The notes beneath the pieces are model-generated. The model had not been told where the DNA came from and made no database searches. It saw only the letters and a program-made list of their open reading frames with translations. From Anaerolineae bacterium (GTDB taxonomy: Bacteria; Chloroflexota; Anaerolineae; Aggregatilineales; Phototrophicaceae), in the NCBI GenBank assembly GCA_026645945.1, contig JAPKMO010000014.1, forward strand, positions 1-52,546: DNA of 52,546 nt, read 5' to 3'. The translations under genes were made by a program, and so were the position numbers. Shown piece after piece: positions 45,843 through 52,546 of the stretch. Numbering within the stretch: the first letter of the stretch is position 1; each line of letters starts with the position of its first letter.

Positions 45843-46784
45843 CTGACTCGCGCTGTTGGTCAGCAGCGCCGCTTCATGAAAACCGACCACCCGCGTCACA
45901 AATTCGTCCGGGGCGGCCCACAGATACCCCCCATGCCCCGCGCCTTCCACCACCCACAGGTCGGCGTCCACGCCGTTCGCCCGCGCGCGTTCCAGCATCA
46001 GGCGCGCGCCGGCCAGCGAAACCTCGCGGCTGCCGTACACCAGCAGCACCGGGCGCGGGCCGATTTTACCGATGGCGTCCAGCGGGTTCAGGTCGTGGAT
46101 GTCGCCGCCGGTCAGCAGCGGGTAGGCCATCACCACGCCAAGCTGGTACAGCGTATCGAAAAAGTTGGTCGAGCGCCCCCAGCCCAGCATCTCGGCGTAA
46201 TCGTGGTAGCCGCCTTCGGCTGAAATCGAGCGTATATCCGGCATCCGCGCCATCGCCATCAGGCCGGTCGCGCCTGCCGACGAAAACCCGTGCAGGCCGA
46301 CCCGCGCGGCGTCCACGTCCAGGCGGGTTTTGAGGTATTCGTAGGCCGCCTCGACATCCTCGACTTCCTGATAACCGAGCGAAATCCAGCCCTGCGACGT
46401 GCAGACCCGTGAATCGAAGGTCAGCACGTTAAACCCGGCGCGATGAAAAACCTCGGCGTAATACAGTTCCGACCCTCTGCCGCCTTTAAAAGCTGGAATC
46501 AGGATGATCGTCGCGCCGTTCGTGCTGGGGATGAAATAACCCCGCAGTGTGATTCCCCTGGCGGACGGGAACAGGACATCTTCATAGGGCATAGCGCGGT
46601 CGGCAGGGCTGCCGCCCGGCGCACACAGGCCGCGCGTCAGCACCCATATGCTGAACGCGCCCATCAAAAAAGGCAACAAAACCAGCGCCCCAACCAGCGC
46701 CACCAGGAACCACCGCGCCAGCCGCAGCCAGTATACGCGGGTGCGAACGGCTCTCCGGCGGGGGCGCTCCGTCTCGTCCAACAT
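45795..46784 (-). CDS. membrane-anchored alpha/beta hydrolase
   Basis: This 329-residue protein has one N-terminal membrane helix (about 27-48) and an alpha/beta hydrolase domain outside or facing the membrane. The nucleophile is S168 in HGFSSAG, a variant of GxSxG in which the last position is Ala. H284 in VEGAGHGG is the likely catalytic His, and the acid is not certain. Substrate is unknown. The ATG at 46784 overlaps the tatC stop by one base (TGATG), so translation is coupled. The last 16 residues (TPHPNSPPPNSREKG) come from a C/G-rich repeat and are not hydrolase-like. Confidence 0.82.
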   Translation of the reverse strand: MLDETERPRRRAVRTRVYWLRLARWFLVALVGALVLLPFLMGAFSIWVLTRGLCAPGGSPADRAMPYEDVLFPSARGITLRGYFIPSTNGATIILIPAFKGGRGSELYYAEVFHRAGFNVLTFDSRVCTSQGWISLGYQEVEDVEAAYEYLKTRLDVDAARVGLHGFSSAGATGLMAMARMPDIRSISAEGGYHDYAEMLGWGRSTNFFDTLYQLGVVMAYPLLTGGDIHDLNPLDAIGKIGPRPVLLVYGSREVSLAGARLMLERARANGVDADLWVVEGAGHGGYLWAAPDEFVTRVVGFHEAALLTNSASQTPHPNSPPPNSREKG

Positions 46785-47584
46785 CAATCCACTTTGGCGA
46801 TTCGCCGCCCGATTACCACCAGAAAAATGCTGAGGATATACAGCCCCAGCAGCGGCCCCATCACCAGGAACATATTCACCGGGTCAATAGTCGGCGTGAT
46901 GAGCGCCGCCGCCACCGATGCACCCACAACCGCGATTCGCCAGTTTTGCAGCAGCGACCCGGCGCGCACCATTCCCAGCAGCGCCAGCACAAAAAACACC
47001 AGCGGGGTTTCAAAAGCCACCCCCATCCAGAATAGCAGCGCCGTCACAAACCCCAGGTACAGGTCAGCTGTCCACTCCGGCTTAAACAAATCCGGCTGGA
47101 AGCTTTGCAAAAAGCCCAGCGCCGGGGGAACGAGGATGAACCAGGCAAACGCCACACCCACCAGGAACAGCAGCGTGATGGCCGGCAGCGACATCAGCAA
47201 AAAGCGCCGTTCTTTGGCGGTCAGGCCGGGCAGAACGAACATCAGCAGTTGGTAGGTGATGACCGGAATCGCCAGGACGCCGCCGATCATCAACGAAACG
47301 CGAAAGTACGAAACAACCGATTCGGTCGGCCCCAGTGTTTGCAGCCGCTCGCCATAAGGGGCGATCAGATACTGCAGCACCGGCGTGGCGGCGGCAATGC
47401 CGATGCCCGTTCCAAAGACCAGCGCCAGCGCCGCCCGGAACAACCGCCGCCGCAGTTCTTCCAGGTGTTCAAAAAAACCCATCCGGGGGCCGCCGGTTTC
47501 TTCCAGCTCTTGAACCGATTCGTTATCCGGCGGCAGCTCCGGCGCAGGTTTGCGCGAACGGGGAAATCTCAGCCGGGAAACCAT
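46784..47584 (-). CDS. tatC: twin-arginine translocase subunit TatC
   Basis: This 266-residue membrane protein is the core of the Sec-independent Tat exporter for folded proteins. The conserved start region GFFEHLEELRRRLFRA follows about 34 variable residues. Six hydrophobic segments and the loop PALGFLQSF-type region before helix 5 are visible. FETPLVFFVLALLGMV and ITPTIDPVNMFLVMGPLL near the end are classical. The first ATG (47584) lies 3 bases after the nusB stop; a later ATG at 47482 gives the more usual TatC length. No tatA or tatB gene is adjacent. Confidence 0.95.
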   Translation of the reverse strand: MVSRLRFPRSRKPAPELPPDNESVQELEETGGPRMGFFEHLEELRRRLFRAALALVFGTGIGIAAATPVLQYLIAPYGERLQTLGPTESVVSYFRVSLMIGGVLAIPVITYQLLMFVLPGLTAKERRFLLMSLPAITLLFLVGVAFAWFILVPPALGFLQSFQPDLFKPEWTADLYLGFVTALLFWMGVAFETPLVFFVLALLGMVRAGSLLQNWRIAVVGASVAAALITPTIDPVNMFLVMGPLLGLYILSIFLVVIGRRIAKVD

Positions 47585-47587
47585 CCT

Positions 47588-48118
47588 TCACTCTCCGTTT
47601 CCGGTTTCAGACGTTTCGGAAGCCCAGGCGGCGCGCAGGGTTTCCACCGTTTCGGCCAGCGCGCCCAATACGCCGTTAATAAAACGCGGCGCGCCATCCG
47701 CGCCGAACAAACCAGCCAGTTCCACCGCCTCGGCAATCACCACCCCGACCGGCGTGGAAGGCTGCGCCACCAGTTCATAAATCGCTATCCGCAGGATGTT
47801 ACGATCTACTATAGCGATCTGTTCCAGCGGCCACTCCGGCGCGTACTGCTGGATCACGGTGTCCAGGCGGCTGCGACTCCGCATCACGCCGTGAACCAGC
47901 CGCCGGACATAACGCACGGTTCGTTTGCTCAACTGTGGATAATCTTGCAGACGTGCATCAATCACCTGGTCAGCCGGGTGTTTTACGCAGTCAATTTCGT
48001 ACAGCACCTGCAAAGCCACGCGGCGAGCGGCGCTGCGTTCGGTGGGCGCTTCCTGGTCATGTTCGATGACTTCGGTCAGTTCTACATCATTCGATTCAAA
48101 ATCCGGCAAATCCGACAC
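47588..48118 (-). CDS. nusB: transcription antitermination factor NusB
   Basis: This 176-residue RNA-binding protein takes part in rRNA antitermination and translation-coupled transcription. After about 25 variable acidic residues the all-helical NusB domain runs from ARRVALQVLYEIDCVK to the C-terminus. VDRNILRIAIYEL and the characteristic VVIAEAVELAGLFG-PRFINGVLGAL signature are present. It heads a coupled group nusB-tatC-hydrolase on the minus strand. The promoter should lie in 48119-48205, where I see no clear element. Confidence 0.94.
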   Translation of the reverse strand: MSDLPDFESNDVELTEVIEHDQEAPTERSAARRVALQVLYEIDCVKHPADQVIDARLQDYPQLSKRTVRYVRRLVHGVMRSRSRLDTVIQQYAPEWPLEQIAIVDRNILRIAIYELVAQPSTPVGVVIAEAVELAGLFGADGAPRFINGVLGALAETVETLRAAWASETSETGNGE

Positions 48119-48205
48119 GCCGTTCCCTTTAATACTCCCTGCTGGACGACAACACGCACAGTTTACACCAGATGATGAGGTTTGCCTATTGAAAGCCAGG
48201 CCGCC

Positions 48206-48946
48206 TCATCCCGGAACGGCCTCGATCAACCGCCGGTCATCACCCTGCCGGATCACACAGCCCGGCGGAACAACCAGAAATTCATCCTCCGACCACTGGC
48301 CGAAAACCAGCATTTCGACCAGCCGGCGGCTGCCCTGCTTACGTTCAAACAGCCAGCCGCGCCGTTCGGCCTGCTCGCGCGCGATCTGCTCGAAGGCGCT
48401 GCCGTCCCCCAGGCCGGTATCAATGAACGCGGCACGGTCGTAATGTTTGCCCCATTCACCCATCACCTCCATCAGATAATCGGCGTTATCCTGGCCGTAT
48501 TTCTGGACATACTCCTCGTAAAGCTCCTGCATCACGCCCAGGTTGGCCGCGCCCAACCCGGCATTCGACCCCGGCTGGTTGTGTTCCAGGTAGTCCATAC
48601 TGTACCAGTACGTACCGGGGTGCGCGTCGAATTCTTCCTGGTAACGCTGGCGCGAACCCAGGTACAGCGTGATGCAGTCATGTGCGCGGGGCATGACCAG
48701 CGGCGTATGGCGGGCGGCCAGCCCCAGCGCCGACGTTCCGCAAACCCCATATGCCAGCAGAATCACATCGCACTCACCCGGCTCAATCGCGTCTATGCCC
48801 GCTTGCAGCCTGCCGCGCAGGTTTTTCGGCGCATTGTGCAAACCCTGGTCGAATAAGCGGACGGTGACGGTATGCGGCGAGACGGCGGCGGCGGCATATA
48901 CGCTGCGCGCCAGCGCCGAACAGGTGAGCGCGATGAACTTCTGCAT
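48206..48946 (-). CDS. DUF1638-family protein
   Basis: This 246-residue protein matches the DUF1638 pattern. A start MQKFIALTCSALARSVY is followed by LLAYGVCGTSALGLAARHTP and PRAHDCITLYLGSRQRY, with conserved Cys and His. Its function is not known. The family is often found near corrinoid methyltransferases and RamA-like proteins, as here. The ATG at 48946 is chosen because AAGGGG lies upstream and the family begins there; a longer frame to 49045 is not conserved. It is the last gene of a three-gene minus-strand group, 38 bases after the methyltransferase. Confidence 0.85.
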   Translation of the reverse strand: MQKFIALTCSALARSVYAAAAVSPHTVTVRLFDQGLHNAPKNLRGRLQAGIDAIEPGECDVILLAYGVCGTSALGLAARHTPLVMPRAHDCITLYLGSRQRYQEEFDAHPGTYWYSMDYLEHNQPGSNAGLGAANLGVMQELYEEYVQKYGQDNADYLMEVMGEWGKHYDRAAFIDTGLGDGSAFEQIAREQAERRGWLFERKQGSRRLVEMLVFGQWSEDEFLVVPPGCVIRQGDDRRLIEAVPG

Positions 48947-48984
48947 GGTTGAACCCCTTTTCACGTCGGCAGACGGCCTGTTAT

Positions 48985-49875
48985 TTACGCTTCGGCGGCA
49001 GCGGCGGCGATGGCGCGGATGTGATCGGGCGTGCTGCCGCAGCACGCGCCGATGATGCGCGCGCCCCGTTCGCGCACGCGGCGGGCATAGGCGGCCATCA
49101 CTTCCGGCGTGGCGTCATAAACGGCGCGGTCGCCTTCCATGTGCGGCAGGCCGGCATTGGCTTTGGCAACCAGCACCACGTTCGGGTTAGCGGCGTGCAT
49201 TTTAGCGATCACGCCCTCGATCTCGTCCGGGCCGTTGCCGCAGTTGCCCCCCAGCGCCAGCACCCCGAATTCGCTCAGGGTTTCAAGCGCCCTTTCCGGC
49301 GTGACGCCCATCATCGTGCGCCCATTGGTATCAAATGTCAGCGTCGTCACAATCGGGAAACCGGGCGCGGCGCAGCGGCAGCCTTCCACCGCCGCGCGCA
49401 CTTCTTCCAGGTCGGACATGGTTTCGATCCACAGCACGTCCACGCCATCAGCGACCAGCGCCCCGGCCTGCTCGCAGAACGCATTCACGGCCTCGTCAAA
49501 CTCCAGCATTCCGTATGGGGACAGCAGCTGGCCGGTCGGCCCCATCGAACCGCCGACCACAACCGGGCGCGCGGCGGCATCGGCTTCGGCACGCGCCAGC
49601 CGGGCGGCAGCCCGGTTCAGTTCGGCGGCACGCTCGGCCAGGCCGTGTAATTCCAGGCGAAAACGGCTGCCGCCAAAGCTGTTGGTCAGCACGATCTGCG
49701 CCCCGGCGGCGATATAATCCTGGTGGACGGCGCGGATGTCGTCCGGCCTCTCCACGTTCCACAGTTCCGGGGCGCTGCCCCGCGCCAGCCCACGCGCGAA
49801 CAGCAGCGTACCCATGCCGCCATCGGCAACGATGGTCTGCTCGGAAGCCAGTAAGTCCTGCAAAGTGGTTTTCAT
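48985..49875 (-). CDS. homocysteine S-methyltransferase (Pfam 02574-type)
   Basis: This 296-residue TIM-barrel enzyme matches the zinc-binding homocysteine domain of MetH, BHMT and MmuM. The start DGGMGTLLFARG, TNSFGGSRFRL and VGGSMGPTG are typical. The zinc ligands are C212 in GGNCGNG and the pair C278-C279 in GACCGS. It should transfer a methyl group to homocysteine to make methionine. The donor is not determined by sequence. It lacks the folate and B12 domains of MetH. With a corrinoid activator 3 bases upstream, methyl-corrinoid is a reasonable donor, but S-methylmethionine or a betaine cannot be excluded. Confidence 0.9.
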   Translation of the reverse strand: MKTTLQDLLASEQTIVADGGMGTLLFARGLARGSAPELWNVERPDDIRAVHQDYIAAGAQIVLTNSFGGSRFRLELHGLAERAAELNRAAARLARAEADAAARPVVVGGSMGPTGQLLSPYGMLEFDEAVNAFCEQAGALVADGVDVLWIETMSDLEEVRAAVEGCRCAAPGFPIVTTLTFDTNGRTMMGVTPERALETLSEFGVLALGGNCGNGPDEIEGVIAKMHAANPNVVLVAKANAGLPHMEGDRAVYDATPEVMAAYARRVRERGARIIGACCGSTPDHIRAIAAAAAEA

Positions 49876-49878
49876 CGG

Positions 49879-51843
49879 TCAATTCCTTAAAAAAAGATGT
49901 TCAATATGCGGAAAGGCATCCGCCATGTGCGGCAGCGCCAGCGCATCCACAAAAGTATCCTGAAACACCGCCAGCGACGCCGTTTCGACATACTCCACCG
50001 AACGCGCTGCCCACCGCGCCACCTCGCGTCGCGCCGCGTTTAACAGCGCGATGCGGGCGCCGTCGCCCGCCGCGTTGCCAATGGCGATCACCCGCGACAG
50101 ATCGCAGTCTGGGATGAGGCCGATAATCATGGCGTGCAGCGGGTCAATATAACTGCCGAACGCGCCCGCCAGTTTGATGCGGTCTACCCGCTCGATACCC
50201 CGGCGGTTCAGCAGCAGGCGCACCCCCGCATACAGCGCGCCTTTCGCCAGTTGAACAGCGCGGATGTCGGCCTGCGTCACGACGATTTCTTTGCCGCCGG
50301 CCGTTTCATCCGCCAGGGCCAGCACCAGTTCCGCCGTCCTGCCGGCATATCGAATGCGCGGGTTCAGCCGGTCGGCTTCCGGCACGAAACGCCCGCTTTT
50401 ATCCAGCAGCCCGGCCATGTACAATTCTGCCACCACTTCGATGATGCCGCTGCCGCAGATGCCCGTCGGGCGCAGCGACTCGCCGGTTTCCAGTTCGTCG
50501 CTCCAGCGCGGGTCGCCGATCACCTTATATCGAACCGCGCCGGTTTGCGGGTCTATCCGCACGCGCTCAATCGCCCCGGCGGCGGCACGCTGCCCGTGCG
50601 TGATGTGCGCGCCCTCGAAGGCCGGCCCGGTTGGGCTGGAGGCCGACAGCATCCAGTCCCGCGTCCCCAGCAGAATTTCCGCGTTCGTGCCGATGTCCAC
50701 AATCAGCGTGATTTTATCATCCAGCTGCGCCTGTTCCGCCAGCAGCACGCCGACGTTATCCGCGCCCACATATCCGGCAATACACGGCAGGATATGCACC
50801 ATTGCGCCGGGATGCACGGCCTTCAGCCCTAGTTCGCGCGCTTTGATGTCCACCGGGTCGTAGGTCGCCAGCGCGAACGGCAGTTGGCCGAGTTCCGCCG
50901 GGTCCAGGCCCAGCAGCAAATGGTGCATCACGGTATTGCCCACCAGCACCACATCGGTGATTTCATCCGGCTTGATTCCGGCATTTCCGGCAGCAGCAGC
51001 GGCCAGTTCGTTCAAAGCGCGTATCACCGCCCGGTTCAAACGCTGGACGCCCTGTGCCTCGGTCATGGCATATGATACGCGGCTGAGCAAATCCTCACCG
51101 TAGCGCACCTGTGGGTTCATCATAGATTCGGTCGCCAGCACGGCCCCGGTTTGCAGGTCGCACAAGTGCGCGGCTATGGTCGTCGAACCCACATCCACCG
51201 CCAGCCCGTACAGGCTTTCGACGTATCCCGGCTCGATACGCAGCACGTCCCGCCCCTGCCAGACCGTCACCGTCACCGCCCAACTGCCCTGCCGGAGCGT
51301 TTTTTGCAGCCGCCGCAGCGCCGCCGGGTCTATCGTCAGGCCGCGCAGATGGTGATTTTCGGCCAGCGCCGCTTGCAGCCGTTCCCAGTCGCCGGGGCTG
51401 CCCAGGTACGCCGGTTCAACTTCCACATAATACAGCCGCACCGCCGGCAGCACCTCGACTGCGATTTCCCCCGCCTCTTTGCGAATCACCTGCTTGCGCG
51501 TCTGGCTTTCCTCCGGCACCGTCACCAGCACGTCGCCGACCACCTGCGCCACGCACGACAGCCGCCGCTGGCTGAGGTCTATACCGTGCGCGGCGGCGAA
51601 GGTGCGTTCGGCCTCGTCCGGCGGCGATAGATGCCCGGCGCCGGAGGAAATGCCGTGTTTAGCAAACCGGCCCTCCTCCAGGGCAATCTGGCATTTGCCG
51701 CAGGTCAGCCGCCCGCCGCAAATGGATTCAATTTCGACGCCCAGCGCGCGGGCAGCCTCCAGCACGGTCGTGCCGTGCGGCACATCGCCCTGGCGCCCGG
51801 ATGGCATGAGGATGAGACGGTGAGTGCGTTGGTTCTGAGACAT
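49879..51843 (-). CDS. RACo/RamA-like corrinoid protein activator (ASKHA ATPase with [2Fe-2S] domain)
   Basis: This 654-residue protein reactivates inactive Co(II) corrinoid proteins to Co(I), by family. The N-terminal ferredoxin-like domain has C42, C48, C51 and C97 (C-x5-C-x2-C then C), a plant-type [2Fe-2S] pattern. A linker follows, then the ASKHA ATPase domain with GLAVDVGSTTIAAHL, LVGNTVMHHLLL, LIVDIGTNAEILLG and SSPTGPAFEGAHI. The C-terminal RACo-type region ends near HLFLRN. The ATG at 51843 is preferred over a TTG at 51861. It lies 3 bases before the methyltransferase, which points to a joint function in corrinoid-dependent methyl transfer. Its upstream spacer has a minus-strand TATAAT. 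Confidence 0.92.
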   Translation of the reverse strand: MSQNQRTHRLILMPSGRQGDVPHGTTVLEAARALGVEIESICGGRLTCGKCQIALEEGRFAKHGISSGAGHLSPPDEAERTFAAAHGIDLSQRRLSCVAQVVGDVLVTVPEESQTRKQVIRKEAGEIAVEVLPAVRLYYVEVEPAYLGSPGDWERLQAALAENHHLRGLTIDPAALRRLQKTLRQGSWAVTVTVWQGRDVLRIEPGYVESLYGLAVDVGSTTIAAHLCDLQTGAVLATESMMNPQVRYGEDLLSRVSYAMTEAQGVQRLNRAVIRALNELAAAAAGNAGIKPDEITDVVLVGNTVMHHLLLGLDPAELGQLPFALATYDPVDIKARELGLKAVHPGAMVHILPCIAGYVGADNVGVLLAEQAQLDDKITLIVDIGTNAEILLGTRDWMLSASSPTGPAFEGAHITHGQRAAAGAIERVRIDPQTGAVRYKVIGDPRWSDELETGESLRPTGICGSGIIEVVAELYMAGLLDKSGRFVPEADRLNPRIRYAGRTAELVLALADETAGGKEIVVTQADIRAVQLAKGALYAGVRLLLNRRGIERVDRIKLAGAFGSYIDPLHAMIIGLIPDCDLSRVIAIGNAAGDGARIALLNAARREVARWAARSVEYVETASLAVFQDTFVDALALPHMADAFPHIEHLFLRN

Positions 51844-51878
51844 GGCGTGCCTGCGCTGCAATGGTTGATAGTTTTCCC

Positions 51879-51884
51879 ATTATA
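51879..51884 (-). promoter_or_regulatory. -10 box for the corrinoid activator operon
   Basis: On the minus strand this reads TATAAT, 36 bases before the start at 51843. No good -35 is visible. The opposite gene has TACAAT at 51972-51977. The spacer 51844-52006 has no cobalamin-riboswitch B12 box that I can find. Confidence 0.4.
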
Positions 51885-52006
51885 ACCACAGGAACAGGTC
51901 GAAGGCATGAGTCCAGAAGAAATTTGAAAGGTTGGCTAATTATCCACCATAAGCGGCCAGGCCGACAGCGATACAATATGCCAGCATCACCGATGAAAGG
52001 CCGTTT

Positions 52007-52546
52007 ATGTTCAACCCGATTCTCGACCATCCTGCACCTGATTTCGGCGAATTTGTCCGCGTGATGATGGGCAAACAAGCGCCGCGCCGCCTGCATCTGA
52101 TCGAACTGGGCATGGATAGCGAGATACTCAGGGCAATCAGCGAACGCTACCTGGGCGGCGCTTGGCTGGAATGGAAGGGCGAGTTTACCGAAACCGCCCC
52201 GGAAGCCTTTTACGAGCAGACTATTCACGTTTACCATCATCTGGGTTACGACTGCGTGCCGATCTGGGCCACCTGGCCGAACCATCCGCTGCCTCGGCGG
52301 CGGGTGACAGCCAACACCGCCGAACTGGCCGCCGGCAGCCAGCGGAACTGGATTGAGGAAGGCCAGGGTATCATCACCACCTGGGAAGAGTTCGAGCAAT
52401 TCCCCTGGGATGCCGTTTATGCCGATACCCGCCAGTTTGAATATGCCGCTCGCCACCTGCCGGAAGGCATGAAACTTACGGCTAACACCAGTTTTTTCGA
52501 GCATATCTTCGAGAACCTGCTCGGCTTCGAGGCGCTGGCCTACCTG
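52007..52546 (+). CDS. uroporphyrinogen decarboxylase-family methyltransferase (partial, runs off the window)
   Basis: Only the first 180 residues are present, with no stop before the window end. The fold resembles the URO-D family of corrinoid methyltransferases such as MtaA/MtbA, not HemE: it starts MFNPILDHPAPDFGEF, with FYEQTIHVYHHLGYDCVPIW and SFFEHIFENLLGFEALAYL later. In HemE an early arginine-rich substrate loop is expected and I do not see it. Position head-to-head with a RACo-type activator supports methyl transfer from or to a corrinoid protein. AAAGG precedes the ATG. The catalytic zinc site expected in the C-terminal half cannot be examined. Confidence 0.75.
   Translation, partial: MFNPILDHPAPDFGEFVRVMMGKQAPRRLHLIELGMDSEILRAISERYLGGAWLEWKGEFTETAPEAFYEQTIHVYHHLGYDCVPIWATWPNHPLPRRRVTANTAELAAGSQRNWIEEGQGIITTWEEFEQFPWDAVYADTRQFEYAARHLPEGMKLTANTSFFEHIFENLLGFEALAYL

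Noticed and set aside
51844..52006. Cobalamin riboswitch upstream of the corrinoid genes
   Set aside because: I looked for a GCCACTG-type B12 box and the multi-helix leader on both strands and found neither; the spacer is also short.

Overview
The window looks like chromosomal DNA of a GC-rich, free-living member of the Chloroflexota, probably Anaerolineae-like. This assignment is inference. It rests on a Tad pilus cluster without a secretin gene, a CpaE-type protein fused to a receiver domain, lipoproteins with Thr-Pro-rich linkers, and a two-subunit 2-oxoacid:ferredoxin oxidoreductase. I place 45 protein genes covering most of the window. I see no rRNA, tRNA, CRISPR array, prophage or intact transposase.

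Layout. (1) 408-8494, + strand: a NarL/DegU-type response regulator and a DegS-like kinase, then Tad pilus assembly genes cpaB, cpaE-like, cpaF, tadB and tadC. These are followed by a ComF-type phosphoribosyltransferase (8543-9277) and a long-form ribosome hibernation factor (9306-9917). (2) 9934-14127, - strand: two family-2 glycosyltransferases coupled to a PhnD-like lipoprotein, preceded by an anchored protein with FlgD/Ig-like repeats. (3) 14296-22916, + strand: lon, an AlbA/RecG-like ATP-binding regulator, a LysM lipoprotein, a TolB-like propeller lipoprotein, a methyltransferase, a FabG-type reductase and a HIT protein. (4) 23000-33294, mostly - strand: a membrane-anchored DsbA-like protein, aconitase (+), a DinB-like protein, an RluE-like pseudouridine synthase, cystathionine beta-synthase, a Yip1-like membrane protein (+), a class I aminotransferase, RNase HI, and a cystathionine gamma-synthase/lyase. 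(5) 33435-41030, + strand: a deoxynucleoside kinase, a FadR-type regulator, korA-korB and a P-type Ca2+ ATPase. (6) 41074-48118, - strand: cysC, an alkaline-phosphatase-superfamily hydrolase and sat (sulfate activation), arginase, an alpha/beta hydrolase, tatC and nusB. (7) 48206-52546: a DUF1638 protein, a homocysteine methyltransferase and a RACo/RamA-like corrinoid activator on the - strand, facing away from a URO-D-family methyltransferase on the + strand that runs off the window.

How the genes work together. Aconitase and KorAB belong to the TCA cycle. The sat-cysC pair makes PAPS. Cystathionine beta-synthase, the cystathionine gamma enzyme, the homocysteine methyltransferase and possibly the aminotransferase handle homocysteine, cysteine and methionine. 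The final locus has the composition of a corrinoid-dependent methyl-transfer system in which homocysteine could be the methyl acceptor. Its corrinoid protein and substrate methyltransferase are not in the window and would be expected past the right edge.

Non-coding structure. A dispersed palindromic repeat family built on the core AGTGGGCTTAAGCCCACT occurs at three places (24037-24176, 41737-41764, 44583-44770). Two of these are long copies with matching GGATAAAC ends. A second, CCCTCTCC/GGGGAGG-rich repeat lies at 41795-41931 and 45740-45842, where it has become the C-terminus of the alpha/beta hydrolase. Convergent gene pairs are separated by strong GC-rich hairpins.
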